From Marinospirillum sp. (lineage in GTDB: Bacteria > Pseudomonadota > Gammaproteobacteria > Pseudomonadales > Halomonadaceae): DNA of 6,461 bases. The notes beneath the pieces are model-generated. The model searched no databases. It worked only from the letters and a program-made list of their open reading frames with translations, and was not told the DNA's origin. Below, in pieces: positions 1 to 6,461 of this stretch. Both the position numbers and the translations under genes were made by a program. Position 1 is the stretch's first letter; each line of letters starts with the position of its first letter. The DNA is taken from assembly GCA_007119985.1 (NCBI GenBank), contig SKOQ01000066.1, forward strand, positions 1 to 6,461, read 5' to 3'.

Positions 1-576
1 ATTCTCGGCCTCATTTTATTAGTCACCCTCTGGTGGCAAAGCCGCTCTAGCGACACGCTTCTTCCGATCGTCCATGAAGAAGTGCGCGTTGACACTCAGC
101 AAGGGCCCCAGGTGCTCCTTCCGACTAGTCAACCAGCAGCTCCCGAAGTGGAGCCCACTCCTGATCAAGAAGATCAGGAAGCTAGCCAAGAACAGACAGG
201 AAGCGAATCCCAGTCAGCGGAGATTCATTCAACTGAGACAGCACCCGCTACTGCCGTTGAAGAAGCTGTCGCACCGGCCGTTGCTGAGAGCCCATCCAAT
301 ACACCTTTTGATCCTGTCAGCGTGACGCAAAATCAACCCAACCGCCTTGCACTCAGCTTTACCGATGAGTGCTGGACAGAGATTCGTGATGCCAATGATC
401 GCTTACTGCGCTCAGGCCTGATGCGTGGCGGTGAACAGCTCATGGTCGAGGGCACGCCGCCCTTCCAAGTGGTGTTCGGCAATGGTCGTGTCGCCCAGAT
501 TCACTATCTAGGCCAAGCCGTTGACTTCAACCAGCGTATTCGTGCCAATGGCTATACCTCGATCAGCATCCAATAA
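1..576 (+). CDS. rodZ: Cytoskeletal protein RodZ, C-terminal part (5' end cut by window edge)
   Basis: The frame is open from base 1 to the TAA at 574-576, giving 191 residues of a longer protein. RodZ is a bitopic inner-membrane protein that binds MreB with its cytoplasmic helix-turn-helix domain and supports rod shape. That N-terminal half lies outside the window. The visible part begins with a hydrophobic stretch (residues 1-13, ILGLILLVTLWWQ) that fits the end of the single transmembrane helix. A low-complexity linker rich in Pro, Glu, Gln, Ala and Ser follows (about 17-112). The last ~75 residues form the conserved periplasmic beta domain (DUF4115 type), with LALSFTDECWTEIRDA, a glycine-rich turn (MRGGEQL), GTPPFQVVFGN and a closing AVDFNQ. 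The position just upstream of ispG agrees. A GTG at 82 is internal, not a start, because the membrane segment lies upstream in the same frame. The call rests on domain pattern and synteny. Confidence 0.93.
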   Translation: MLGLILLVTLWWQSRSSDTLLPIVHEEVRVDTQQGPQVLLPTSQPAAPEVEPTPDQEDQEASQEQTGSESQSAEIHSTETAPATAVEEAVAPAVAESPSNTPFDPVSVTQNQPNRLALSFTDECWTEIRDANDRLLRSGLMRGGEQLMVEGTPPFQVVFGNGRVAQIHYLGQAVDFNQRIRANGYTSISIQ

Positions 577-623
577 CCGCCCTTCCCTTGTTAGAAGCCT
601 TTTAGCCAAGAGTTCTCATCACC

Positions 624-1736
624 ATGCACCAGCCTTCTCCGATTCAACGCCGCCGCTCTCGTCAGATTCGTGTGGGTTCCGTCCTTGTTGGCGGTGATGC
701 GCCCATCAGTGTGCAGAGTATGACCAACACCGAAACCTGCGATGTCGCAGCGACAGTGGCACAAATTCGGCGCATGGAAGAAGCCGGCGTAGACATTGTT
801 CGTGTCTCCGTCCCTAGCATGGAAGCCGCAACCGCCTTTGGCGAAATCCGCAAACAAATCCAAACGCCTTTAGTGGCCGATATTCATTTTGACTATAAAA
901 TTGCATTGCGCGTCGCGGAACTCGGCGTCGATTGCCTGCGCATTAATCCGGGCAATATCGGCCGTGAAGATCGCGTGCGTGAAGTCGTTGCCGCCGCACG
1001 TGATAAGGGAATTTCGATTCGGATTGGCGTCAATGCTGGCTCCTTAGAAAAAGACCTGCAAAAAAAATATGGCGAACCGACACCCGCTGCCTTAGTCGAA
1101 TCAGCCATGCGCCACGTCGATCATCTCGATCGTTTGGACTTCCAAGAATTTAAAGTCAGCGTCAAGGCATCAGATGTTTTTATGGCTGTCGCCGCCTATC
1201 GCCAACTGGCACACCAGATAGAACAACCCCTACATTTGGGCATTACTGAAGCGGGTGGCTTGCGTGCGGGTACAGTCAAATCCGCTGTCGGCTTGGGTTT
1301 ACTGCTGATGGATGGAATCGGTGATACACTACGCGTTTCGCTTGCGGCAGATCCAGTGGAAGAGGTCAAGGTAGGTTTTGATCTCCTCAAAAGCCTGAAG
1401 TTACGCAACAAGGGCGTTAATTTTATTGCCTGCCCCAGCTGTTCACGGCAAAACTTTGATGTGGTGGCCACGCTCAACGAGCTAGAAAGCCGCGTTGAAG
1501 ATCTGCTGACACCGATGGATGTTGCGGTCATAGGCTGCATCGTCAATGGTCCAGGTGAAGCCAGAGAAGCCGATCTTGGCCTCACTGGTGGCAGCCCTCA
1601 GCACCTGATTTATATCGATGGTAAGCCCGCCAGCAAGGTGAACTCAGCCCAGTTGGTCGATCAGCTCGAAGCACTGATCCGTGAAAAAGCGGCTGTCAAA
1701 CAAGCACTCGAAGAACAGATTTTAGCTAAAGGATAA
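624..1736 (+). CDS. ispG: 4-hydroxy-3-methylbut-2-enyl diphosphate synthase (flavodoxin-type), IspG/GcpE
   Basis: IspG performs the penultimate step of the MEP isoprenoid pathway in the cytoplasm. It reductively opens 2-C-methyl-D-erythritol 2,4-cyclodiphosphate to HMBPP, using a [4Fe-4S] cluster and usually flavodoxin as electron donor. The 370 residues are full length for the short bacterial form (about 372 in E. coli). The N-terminal TIM-barrel part carries ISVQSMTNT (28-36), VADIHFDY (84-91) and LRINPGNIG (105-113). The C-terminal part holds the cluster ligands: Cys270 and Cys273 in IACPSCSRQ, Cys305 in VIGCIVNGPGEA, and Glu312, the glutamate that completes the ligand set. All four are present, so the enzyme should be active. 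An in-frame TAG at 603-605 makes ATG 624 the first usable start. Its Shine-Dalgarno is weak (AAGAG at 608-612, 11 bases away). The gene follows rodZ by 47 bases and precedes hisS by 8, as in other gammaproteobacteria. Confidence 0.98.
   Translation: MHQPSPIQRRRSRQIRVGSVLVGGDAPISVQSMTNTETCDVAATVAQIRRMEEAGVDIVRVSVPSMEAATAFGEIRKQIQTPLVADIHFDYKIALRVAELGVDCLRINPGNIGREDRVREVVAAARDKGISIRIGVNAGSLEKDLQKKYGEPTPAALVESAMRHVDHLDRLDFQEFKVSVKASDVFMAVAAYRQLAHQIEQPLHLGITEAGGLRAGTVKSAVGLGLLLMDGIGDTLRVSLAADPVEEVKVGFDLLKSLKLRNKGVNFIACPSCSRQNFDVVATLNELESRVEDLLTPMDVAVIGCIVNGPGEAREADLGLTGGSPQHLIYIDGKPASKVNSAQLVDQLEALIREKAAVKQALEEQILAKG
1728..1733 (+). promoter_or_regulatory. Ribosome binding site for hisS, inside the end of ispG
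   Basis: AAAGGA lies 11 bases before the GTG at 1745 and runs up to the ispG stop codon (1734-1736). It supports GTG 1745 as the start of hisS and suggests translational coupling, because ribosomes finishing ispG cover this site. Spacing is slightly long but acceptable. Confidence 0.6.
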
Positions 1737-1744
1737 TCCAGACC

Positions 1745-3046
1745 GTGGCCAAAAAGATTCAAGCCATCCGTGGTATGAACGATCTGCTGCCCAGCCAATC
1801 TCATCGCTGGCAGTATTTAGAACAAACTGTCGCCCGCCTGCTGGCGCGCTATGGCTATCAAGAAATCCGTATGCCGATTGTTGAATCCACGGCCCTCTTT
1901 AAGCGCTCGATTGGCGAAGTCACCGATATTGTCGAAAAAGAAATGTACACCTTTGAGGATCGCAATGGTGATAGCCTGACCCTGCGCCCTGAAGGGACAG
2001 CCGGTTGCGTGCGCGCGGCAGAAGAACACGGGCTGCTTTTTAATCAGCAGCAACGCCTTTGGTATCATGGCCCCATGTTTCGTCATGAGCGCCCGCAAAA
2101 AGGCCGCTATCGTCAATTCCACCAAATTGGTGTTGAAACCTTTGGCCTGAGTGGGCCTGATATTGATGCTGAGCTGCTGCTGATCACGGCGCGCCTCTGG
2201 CAAGAGCTGGGCCTGCTAGAACACCTGACGCTTGAGCTGAACACCCTAGGTAGCGCTGAAGCACGTGCCGCTTATAAAGCCGCGCTGACGACTTATCTGC
2301 AAGGCCATTTTGACGCTTTGGATGAAGATAGCCAGCGCCGCCTGAGCAGCAACCCACTGCGCATTCTGGATTCAAAAGTCGCCAGCACCCAAGCCGTTTT
2401 ACAAGAGGCGCCCGTTTTTGATGACTATCTCGATGCCGAAAGTCGGACGCACTTTGAGCAGCTCTGCCGCCGATTGGACGCTGCTGGGGTAGCTTATCGC
2501 CTCAATCCAAGACTGGTACGCGGCCTAGACTACTACAGCAAAACGGTTTTTGAGTGGACCACCACCGCGCTGGGTGCCCAAGGTACCGTCTGTGCCGGTG
2601 GGCGCTATGATAGCCTCGTCGAACAGCTTGGCGGCAAAGCGACACCTGCGGTTGGCTTTGCGATGGGCATTGAGCGCCTCGTTTTACTACTCGAAACCCT
2701 AGAACTCTTCCCTGCAGCCCTTGAGCAACGAGTGGATGTCTACCTGACAGCCTTGGGTGAGGCAGCTGAAGCCCAGGCGCTGCTTTTGGCAGAGCGCTTG
2801 CGCAGCGAACTGCCCCAGCTGCGCCTACTCACCCACTGTGGTGGTGGCAGCTTTAAGCAACAGATGAAACGCGCTGATCGCTCAGGAGCCACTTGGGCTT
2901 TGCTGCTCGGAGAAGATGAGATAGAACAAGGCTGTGTAACGGTGAAACCCCTACGCGACGAGCAAGAACAACAGACCTGCGCCCTTGGCGATCTCGGTCA
3001 ATTTTTATCCCGCCATTTGCAAAGCACCGGCGCTCAGTTAAGATAG
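1745..3046 (+). CDS. hisS: Histidyl-tRNA synthetase
   Basis: This cytoplasmic class II aminoacyl-tRNA synthetase charges tRNA-His with histidine using ATP and acts as a homodimer in characterised relatives. The 433 residues are slightly longer than the E. coli enzyme (424). Visible signatures are the N-terminal IQAIRGMNDLLP (5-16), the substrate loop TLRPEGTAGCVRA (79-91), motif 2 with FRHERPQKGRYRQFHQ (112-127, including Arg113), the histidine-specific block LVRGLDYYSKTVFEW (257-271) with catalytic Arg259, GTVCAGGRYD (280-289), and motif 3 GFAMGIERLVLLL (304-316). The remaining ~100 residues match the C-terminal anticodon-binding domain (DVYLTALGEAAEA, then GGGSFKQQMKRAD). The GTG start is preferred because it restores the usual MAKKIQAIRG opening; the next ATG, at codon 11, would cut into the conserved core. 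I see no histidine-rich leader peptide or T-box upstream, so no specific regulation is evident. Confidence 0.98.
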   Translation: MAKKIQAIRGMNDLLPSQSHRWQYLEQTVARLLARYGYQEIRMPIVESTALFKRSIGEVTDIVEKEMYTFEDRNGDSLTLRPEGTAGCVRAAEEHGLLFNQQQRLWYHGPMFRHERPQKGRYRQFHQIGVETFGLSGPDIDAELLLITARLWQELGLLEHLTLELNTLGSAEARAAYKAALTTYLQGHFDALDEDSQRRLSSNPLRILDSKVASTQAVLQEAPVFDDYLDAESRTHFEQLCRRLDAAGVAYRLNPRLVRGLDYYSKTVFEWTTTALGAQGTVCAGGRYDSLVEQLGGKATPAVGFAMGIERLVLLLETLELFPAALEQRVDVYLTALGEAAEAQALLLAERLRSELPQLRLLTHCGGGSFKQQMKRADRSGATWALLLGEDEIEQGCVTVKPLRDEQEQQTCALGDLGQFLSRHLQSTGAQLR

Positions 3047-3123
3047 CTCCCATTTATTTTGAATCCGCTGCGCTGTATTGACCTTTTTTATCTTTTTTTG
3101 ACCACTGACTAGGATAGACATTT
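3047..3123 (+). other. T-rich spacer between hisS and yfgM with a repeated TTGACC
   Basis: This 77-base gap is the largest in the window. It contains TTGACC at 3078-3083 and again at 3098-3103, exactly 20 bases apart, separated by T runs. Each copy resembles a sigma-70 -35 box, but neither has a convincing -10 box at 16-18 bases. The best alternative pair is TTTATC (3087-3092) and TAGGAT (3110-3115), 17 bases apart, which is a poor promoter match and would start transcription almost at the yfgM ATG. No stable hairpin precedes the T runs, so a standard intrinsic terminator is not supported. It could hold a weak internal promoter, or be plain spacer. Confidence 0.3.
3111..3116 (+). promoter_or_regulatory. 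Ribosome binding site for yfgM
   Basis: AGGATA sits 7 bases before ATG 3124. It supports that start, which also gives the expected short cytoplasmic tail before the membrane helix of YfgM. Confidence 0.6.
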
Positions 3124-3768
3124 ATGCATAGCGATGATGAACAGCTGAATACCCTCAAAGAATGGTGGAGTAAAAATGGCAAGCCCCTCGTCGCTGGCGT
3201 GGTGATTGCCGTTGCGGGTGTCGGCGGCTGGAAGGGCTGGGAACAGCACCAAATTAGTCAGGCTGTTTCAGCGTCAGACCTTTATATTGAGCTGACCCAA
3301 GTCGTCGCCCAAGGCGTCGGTGAAAGCCGTGACCAACAAGCCCAAGCGCTGATTGATCGCCTCACCCAAGAACATGCCGCCAGTGTTTATGCTGATTATG
3401 CACGCTTATTTGCCGCGCGCCTTGCCGTTGAGCGCGATGCCTTAGAAGAAGCCGAGGGCCATCTTCAGGCTGCACTGAGTGCAACACGCATCGAAGCCAT
3501 TGAGCTGGTTGCCCGCTTGCGCCTAGCCCGTATTCTGCATTCTCAGGAACAACTGGATGAAGCGCTGGCGATCTTGGATGTGCAAGATAGCGCCGGTTTC
3601 ACTACCGAGTTCCAATCTCTGCGTGGCGATCTGCTGATGGCCAAGGGTGACACCTTTGCCGCACGCGAAGCCTATGAGCGCGCACTGGAAGCCAGCCGAA
3701 TGATTGGTGAATCTGCACCGCTGGTTGAAATCAAGCTCGATAGCTTGGCCCATCAAGGTGAGGCCTAA
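3124..3768 (+). CDS. yfgM: YfgM family protein, Sec translocon-associated periplasmic TPR protein
   Basis: The 214-residue product has the YfgM layout and is close to the E. coli length (206). A short acidic cytoplasmic start (MHSDDEQLNTLKEWWSKNGK) leads into one transmembrane helix (about 21-37, LVAGVVIAVAGVGGW), followed by KGWEQHQ, the same arrangement as in known family members. The rest is helical and periplasmic. It has TPR-like pairs of helices, clearest in the last third, where RGDLLMAKGDTFAAREAYERALEA (167-190) follows the A-G-Y-A spacing of a TPR unit. In E. coli, YfgM associates with SecYEG and the chaperone PpiD and is thought to hand secreted proteins to periplasmic chaperones; that role is transferred here from family knowledge. 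Its stop codon shares one base with the bamB start, so the two are probably translated together. There is no signal peptidase site, so it should stay anchored in the inner membrane. Confidence 0.93.
   Translation: MHSDDEQLNTLKEWWSKNGKPLVAGVVIAVAGVGGWKGWEQHQISQAVSASDLYIELTQVVAQGVGESRDQQAQALIDRLTQEHAASVYADYARLFAARLAVERDALEEAEGHLQAALSATRIEAIELVARLRLARILHSQEQLDEALAILDVQDSAGFTTEFQSLRGDLLMAKGDTFAAREAYERALEASRMIGESAPLVEIKLDSLAHQGEA
3755..3763 (+). promoter_or_regulatory. Ribosome binding site for bamB, inside the yfgM 3' end
   Basis: AAGGTGAGG provides two overlapping purine-rich matches: AAGG, 9 bases from the ATG at 3768, and AGG, 4 bases from it. With the TAATG stop/start overlap it supports coupled translation of yfgM and bamB. 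Confidence 0.55.
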
Positions 3769-4925
3769 TGGCGAGCCGTTTTCAAAAAGCCTGTGCCGGA
3801 CTCCTTTTTTCAGCCAGCCTTCTCGCTGGCTGTTCTGGTTTGCCCGAGCCGCAATACCCTCCCGCTCCACTGCCTGAATTTGAACGCAGTGCGCAGTTAG
3901 AGCGCGTCTGGCGCGACCACTCAGGTGCCGGAGAAGGCTGGCGCGGTTACCGCCTGACGCCAATTCTGCAAGATGAGCTGCTGATCAGTGTCGATGCCCA
4001 AGGCTGGATTCAGACCTTTGATCGTGAGCGTCGGCGTTTACTCTGGTCGCATGAGCTACCCTCTGGTGCCAGCGCCTCACCGGTGCTCGCTGAAGGTCGG
4101 CTCTACATCACGACGCAAAATGCTGATCTGCTCGCATTGGACCCCCAAACAGGCGCGCTCCTCTGGCAAGCGCGTCTACCCAGCGAAGCCCTCAGCCCTG
4201 TTGCCGTACAAGGTGATCTGCTGGCTGTGCTGAGTGGAGATGGTCGAGTCAGTGCCTTTCATGCTGAAACAGGCCGCGCGCTGTGGACCTATGACAGCCT
4301 GATGCCCAGCCTGACCCTGCGTGGTACGGCCTCGCCTCTGATCACGCCGTTACAAGTCTATGTGGGCCTCGCCAATGGCAAGCTGGTTTCTCTGGATCGC
4401 CGCACTGGTCAACTACGCTGGGAAACTCAGGTCGCTCAACCTCAGGGCCGCACGGATATCGAGCGACTCGTTGATCTTGATGGCACACCGGTGCTGCATC
4501 AAAACGTCCTGTATGTCACCAGTTTCCAAGGTCAAACCCAAGCACTCGATGCCTTTACCGGCCGACCACGCTGGAGCCGCGATCTTTCCAGCTACCATGC
4601 GCCACTGCGGATCGATCGCCAGCTGATTGTTGTCGATGAAGCCAGCCGCGTCTATGCACTGGATCTGGCAACAGGTCGGACACTCTGGATGCAGGAAGAC
4701 CTTTTTGGACGTCAGCTCACGGCGCCAGTCGCTCTGGGCTCTACTCTGGTGGTCGCTGACTATCAGGGCTTTATTCACCTGATGGATCCTGCAAGCGGAC
4801 GGATTATTGGACGCCAGTCTTTTGACTTAGACGGCATTCAAAGCACACCGCGGATCGATCAAGATTATTTGTTGGTTCACTCTCATCGCGGCCGTCTTGG
4901 GCTGTTTAGGTTAAAGAAAGACTAA
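3768..4925 (+). CDS. bamB: Outer-membrane protein assembly factor BamB (lipoprotein)
   Basis: BamB is a lipoprotein on the periplasmic face of the outer membrane. It binds BamA in the BAM complex and helps insert beta-barrel proteins. The 385 residues compare with 392 in E. coli. The start encodes a lipoprotein signal: Arg4 and Lys7, a hydrophobic core, then the lipobox LLAGC with the lipidated Cys22. Ser at position +2 fits outer-membrane sorting. The mature part shows repeated beta-propeller blades of the PQQ/WD-like type, each with a D-x-x-TG-x-x-x-W pattern: DPQTGALLW (125-133), AETGRALW (166-173), DRRTGQLRW (210-218), DAFTGRPRW (261-269) and DLATGRTLW (299-307). The segment GRTDIERLVDLDGTPV (227-242) corresponds to the conserved loop region around the E. 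coli residues implicated in BamA contact. The ATG overlaps the yfgM stop as TAATG, and der starts one base after its stop. Nothing suggests truncation. Confidence 0.97.
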   Translation: MASRFQKACAGLLFSASLLAGCSGLPEPQYPPAPLPEFERSAQLERVWRDHSGAGEGWRGYRLTPILQDELLISVDAQGWIQTFDRERRRLLWSHELPSGASASPVLAEGRLYITTQNADLLALDPQTGALLWQARLPSEALSPVAVQGDLLAVLSGDGRVSAFHAETGRALWTYDSLMPSLTLRGTASPLITPLQVYVGLANGKLVSLDRRTGQLRWETQVAQPQGRTDIERLVDLDGTPVLHQNVLYVTSFQGQTQALDAFTGRPRWSRDLSSYHAPLRIDRQLIVVDEASRVYALDLATGRTLWMQEDLFGRQLTAPVALGSTLVVADYQGFIHLMDPASGRIIGRQSFDLDGIQSTPRIDQDYLLVHSHRGRLGLFRLKKD

Positions 4926-4926
4926 T

Positions 4927-6423
4927 ATGATTCCTGTCATTGCCCTAGTTGGCCGTCCTAATGTCGGCAAATCCACGCTTTTCAATCGCCTGACGCGCAC
5001 CCGTGATGCGCTAGTCGCTGACTTTCCTGGCCTGACGCGGGATCGTCAATATGGTGAAGGGAAGGTCGGTGGTTTCCCGTATATCGTGATCGATACTGGC
5101 GGAATCAGCGGCGATGAGGAAGGGATCGATGCCGAAATGGCGCGCCAATCCCTCCGTGCGATTGATGAAGCCGATCTGGTTCTCTTTATTGTTGATGCAC
5201 GCGCGGGCCTGACCGCTGCAGATGAAATGATCGCGCAGTATCTACGTGTCAATAACAAACCTGCGCAGCTGGTGGTCAATAAAACCGATGGCCTCGATGC
5301 ACTGAGCTTTAGCGCCGAGTTCTATGCCTTGGGTCTTGCTCAAGAGCCGTGGATGATTGCTGCAGCACATAACCGTGGCGTCACCAGCATGATCACGCGT
5401 CTGCTCACTGACTTGTGCGGCGAGCCAGAAGAAGCGCCCACCGAAGAAGAGCAGATCGAGCAGGGACCACTGACCGAAGAACAGATCCTAGCGCAGGATG
5501 AGCAGCTTGAAACCCAATCCGAAAAGCAGCTAGATCGCCAGATTAAAATTGGCGTGATTGGTCGCCCCAATGTCGGTAAATCAACCCTAGTCAATCGCAT
5601 TCTAGGTGAAGAGCGGGTCATCGTTTATGACCAGCCAGGCACCACACGCGATGCCATCAGCATTCCTTTTGAGCGCAATGGCAAGCCCTTTATGCTGGTC
5701 GATACAGCAGGGATTCGCCGTCGCAAGAATGTGACAGAAACCGCCGAGAAGTTCTCGATTGTCAAAACCCTGCAAGCGATCAAAGAGTGCCATGTGGCGA
5801 TTATGGTCGTTGATGCACGAACAGGCTTGGTCGAGCAGGACTTACATCTGCTGAACTTTGTCTTGGAATCTGGCCGAGCCATCGTGCTGGCCGTCAACAA
5901 ATGGGATCACCTCGATCAAGAGGTGCGCCATAGCATCAAAGAAGATGTCAATGATCGCCTTGGCTTTATTGATTATGCAGCGACGCATTATATTTCTGCG
6001 CTGCATGGAACAGGCGTCGGCGAGTTATTCCGCTCCGTTGAAAAAGCCTATCGCTCCTCCTATAGCCACTGGTCGACCAACCGCTTGACCACCCTATTGC
6101 AGGATGTGGTCGCAGAGCACCAGCCACCGATGATCAATGGCCGACGCATCAAGCTACGCTATGCCCACCAAGGGGGGATGAATCCACCCATTATTGTGGT
6201 GCATGGCAACCAGACTCAAGCGCTACCAGAAAGCTACAAACGCTATCTGATGAACAGCTTCCGTAAAATCTTGAAAGTCACCGGCACGCCGCTGCGCTTT
6301 GAATTTAAAAGCGGCGATAACCCCTACGCACCCAAGGAAAAAACAGGGCGCGAACAGGCCAAGGCGCGCCAGCTCAAGATGACCAAGGAAGCACGGACGC
6401 AGCGTAAGCAAAGACGCCGCTAA
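4927..6423 (+). CDS. der: Ribosome biogenesis GTPase Der (EngA), two tandem G domains plus KH-like domain
   Basis: Der is an essential cytoplasmic GTPase that binds the 50S subunit and promotes its late maturation. The 498-residue product (E. coli 490) has the unique double-GTPase layout. G domain 1 has P-loop GRPNVGKST (9-17), switch I region PGLTRDR (34-40), DTGG (56-59) and NKTD (118-121). G domain 2 has GRPNVGKST (212-220), PGTTRDA (237-243), DTAG (259-262), NKWD (324-327) and SALHGTG (357-363). They are joined by a Glu/Gln-rich linker (about 166-204), as is usual in gammaproteobacteria. The C-terminal KH-like domain (about 384-460) includes INGRRIKLRYAHQGGMNPP and FRKILKVTGTPLRFEF, followed by a strongly basic tail ending in RKQRRR, suited to rRNA binding. 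All nucleotide-binding motifs are intact in both halves. It starts one base after the bamB stop; the only ribosome binding signal is a weak AAAGAAAG (4913-4920), so translation probably depends on coupling with bamB. Confidence 0.98.
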   Translation: MIPVIALVGRPNVGKSTLFNRLTRTRDALVADFPGLTRDRQYGEGKVGGFPYIVIDTGGISGDEEGIDAEMARQSLRAIDEADLVLFIVDARAGLTAADEMIAQYLRVNNKPAQLVVNKTDGLDALSFSAEFYALGLAQEPWMIAAAHNRGVTSMITRLLTDLCGEPEEAPTEEEQIEQGPLTEEQILAQDEQLETQSEKQLDRQIKIGVIGRPNVGKSTLVNRILGEERVIVYDQPGTTRDAISIPFERNGKPFMLVDTAGIRRRKNVTETAEKFSIVKTLQAIKECHVAIMVVDARTGLVEQDLHLLNFVLESGRAIVLAVNKWDHLDQEVRHSIKEDVNDRLGFIDYAATHYISALHGTGVGELFRSVEKAYRSSYSHWSTNRLTTLLQDVVAEHQPPMINGRRIKLRYAHQGGMNPPIIVVHGNQTQALPESYKRYLMNSFRKILKVTGTPLRFEFKSGDNPYAPKEKTGREQAKARQLKMTKEARTQRKQRRR

Positions 6424-6461
6424 CCCGAAAAGGCAGGGATAGAGCAAGCCTTAGCGTTTAA
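6424..6461. other. Short downstream sequence after der, nothing recognised
   Basis: These 38 bases contain no ORF start that can be supported and no clear hairpin followed by a T run. Whether transcription ends or continues beyond der cannot be decided from what is visible. Confidence 0.5.

Noticed and set aside
74..325. 83-residue open frame on the + strand overlapping rodZ
   Set aside because: Out of frame with the RodZ domain and composed of low-complexity residues; the rodZ frame is open from base 1 and has the expected domain order.
1196..1585. 129-residue minus-strand open frame inside ispG
   Set aside because: Ser/Arg/Pro-rich translation typical of a shadow frame; it lies within the conserved C-terminal part of ispG.
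1817..2203. 128-residue minus-strand open frame inside hisS
   Set aside because: Antisense to conserved class II synthetase motifs, with no domain or supporting start signal.
3061..3100. Possible intrinsic terminator after hisS because of the T runs
   Set aside because: No stable GC-rich hairpin comes immediately before the T runs; CGC/GCG in this stretch would leave a loop too small to form.
3523..3963. 146-residue open frame on the minus strand across the yfgM-bamB junction
   Set aside because: It is fully antisense to two well-supported genes, has no recognisable domain, and is explained by codon bias of the + strand genes.
4607..4861. Repeated 11-base GCGGATCGATC in bamB
   Set aside because: Both copies encode the similar RID segments of neighbouring propeller blades, so this is explained by the protein's internal repeats.
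4951..5586. Near-repeat of about 40 bases at the two P-loops of der
   Set aside because: This is the family's own tandem G-domain duplication, not a recent repeat or mobile element.

Overview
This window is a compact, single-strand block of housekeeping genes with the order rodZ (3' part) - ispG - hisS - yfgM - bamB - der. All six read on the + strand. The order matches the well-known gammaproteobacterial cluster (the yfgA/gcpE/hisS/yfgM/yfgL/engA region in E. coli terms). A two-G-domain Der with an acidic linker, a YfgM protein and a BamB lipoprotein all point to a Gram-negative gammaproteobacterium. The base composition looks moderate, so a non-enteric group such as an Oceanospirillales/Halomonas-like or Pseudomonas-like relative is possible, but genus cannot be fixed from the sequence alone.

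Layout: 1-576 is the C-terminal part of RodZ (end of a transmembrane helix, a long periplasmic linker and the terminal beta domain). After a 47-base gap, 624-1736 is ispG (isoprenoid MEP pathway, iron-sulfur enzyme). Eight bases later, 1745-3046 is hisS with a GTG start and a ribosome binding site that overlaps the end of ispG. A 77-base T-rich spacer (3047-3123) is the largest gap in the window. Then come yfgM (3124-3768), bamB (3768-4925, sharing one base with yfgM) and der (4927-6423, one base after bamB). The last 38 bases hold nothing recognisable.

How they work together: the genes do not form one pathway. They serve cell shape (RodZ/MreB), isoprenoid precursors (IspG, which feeds undecaprenyl phosphate and quinones), histidine charging (HisS), chaperoning at the Sec translocon (YfgM), outer-membrane protein assembly (BamB) and large ribosomal subunit maturation (Der). 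The tight spacing from yfgM to der suggests co-transcription and translational coupling. The T-rich spacer before yfgM is the only obvious place for an internal promoter or a break in transcription.

I found no mobile element, CRISPR array, tRNA or rRNA gene, pseudogene or sign of horizontal transfer. All complete genes keep their key catalytic or structural residues. I see no evidence of a previously undescribed system here; the findings below are modest observations.
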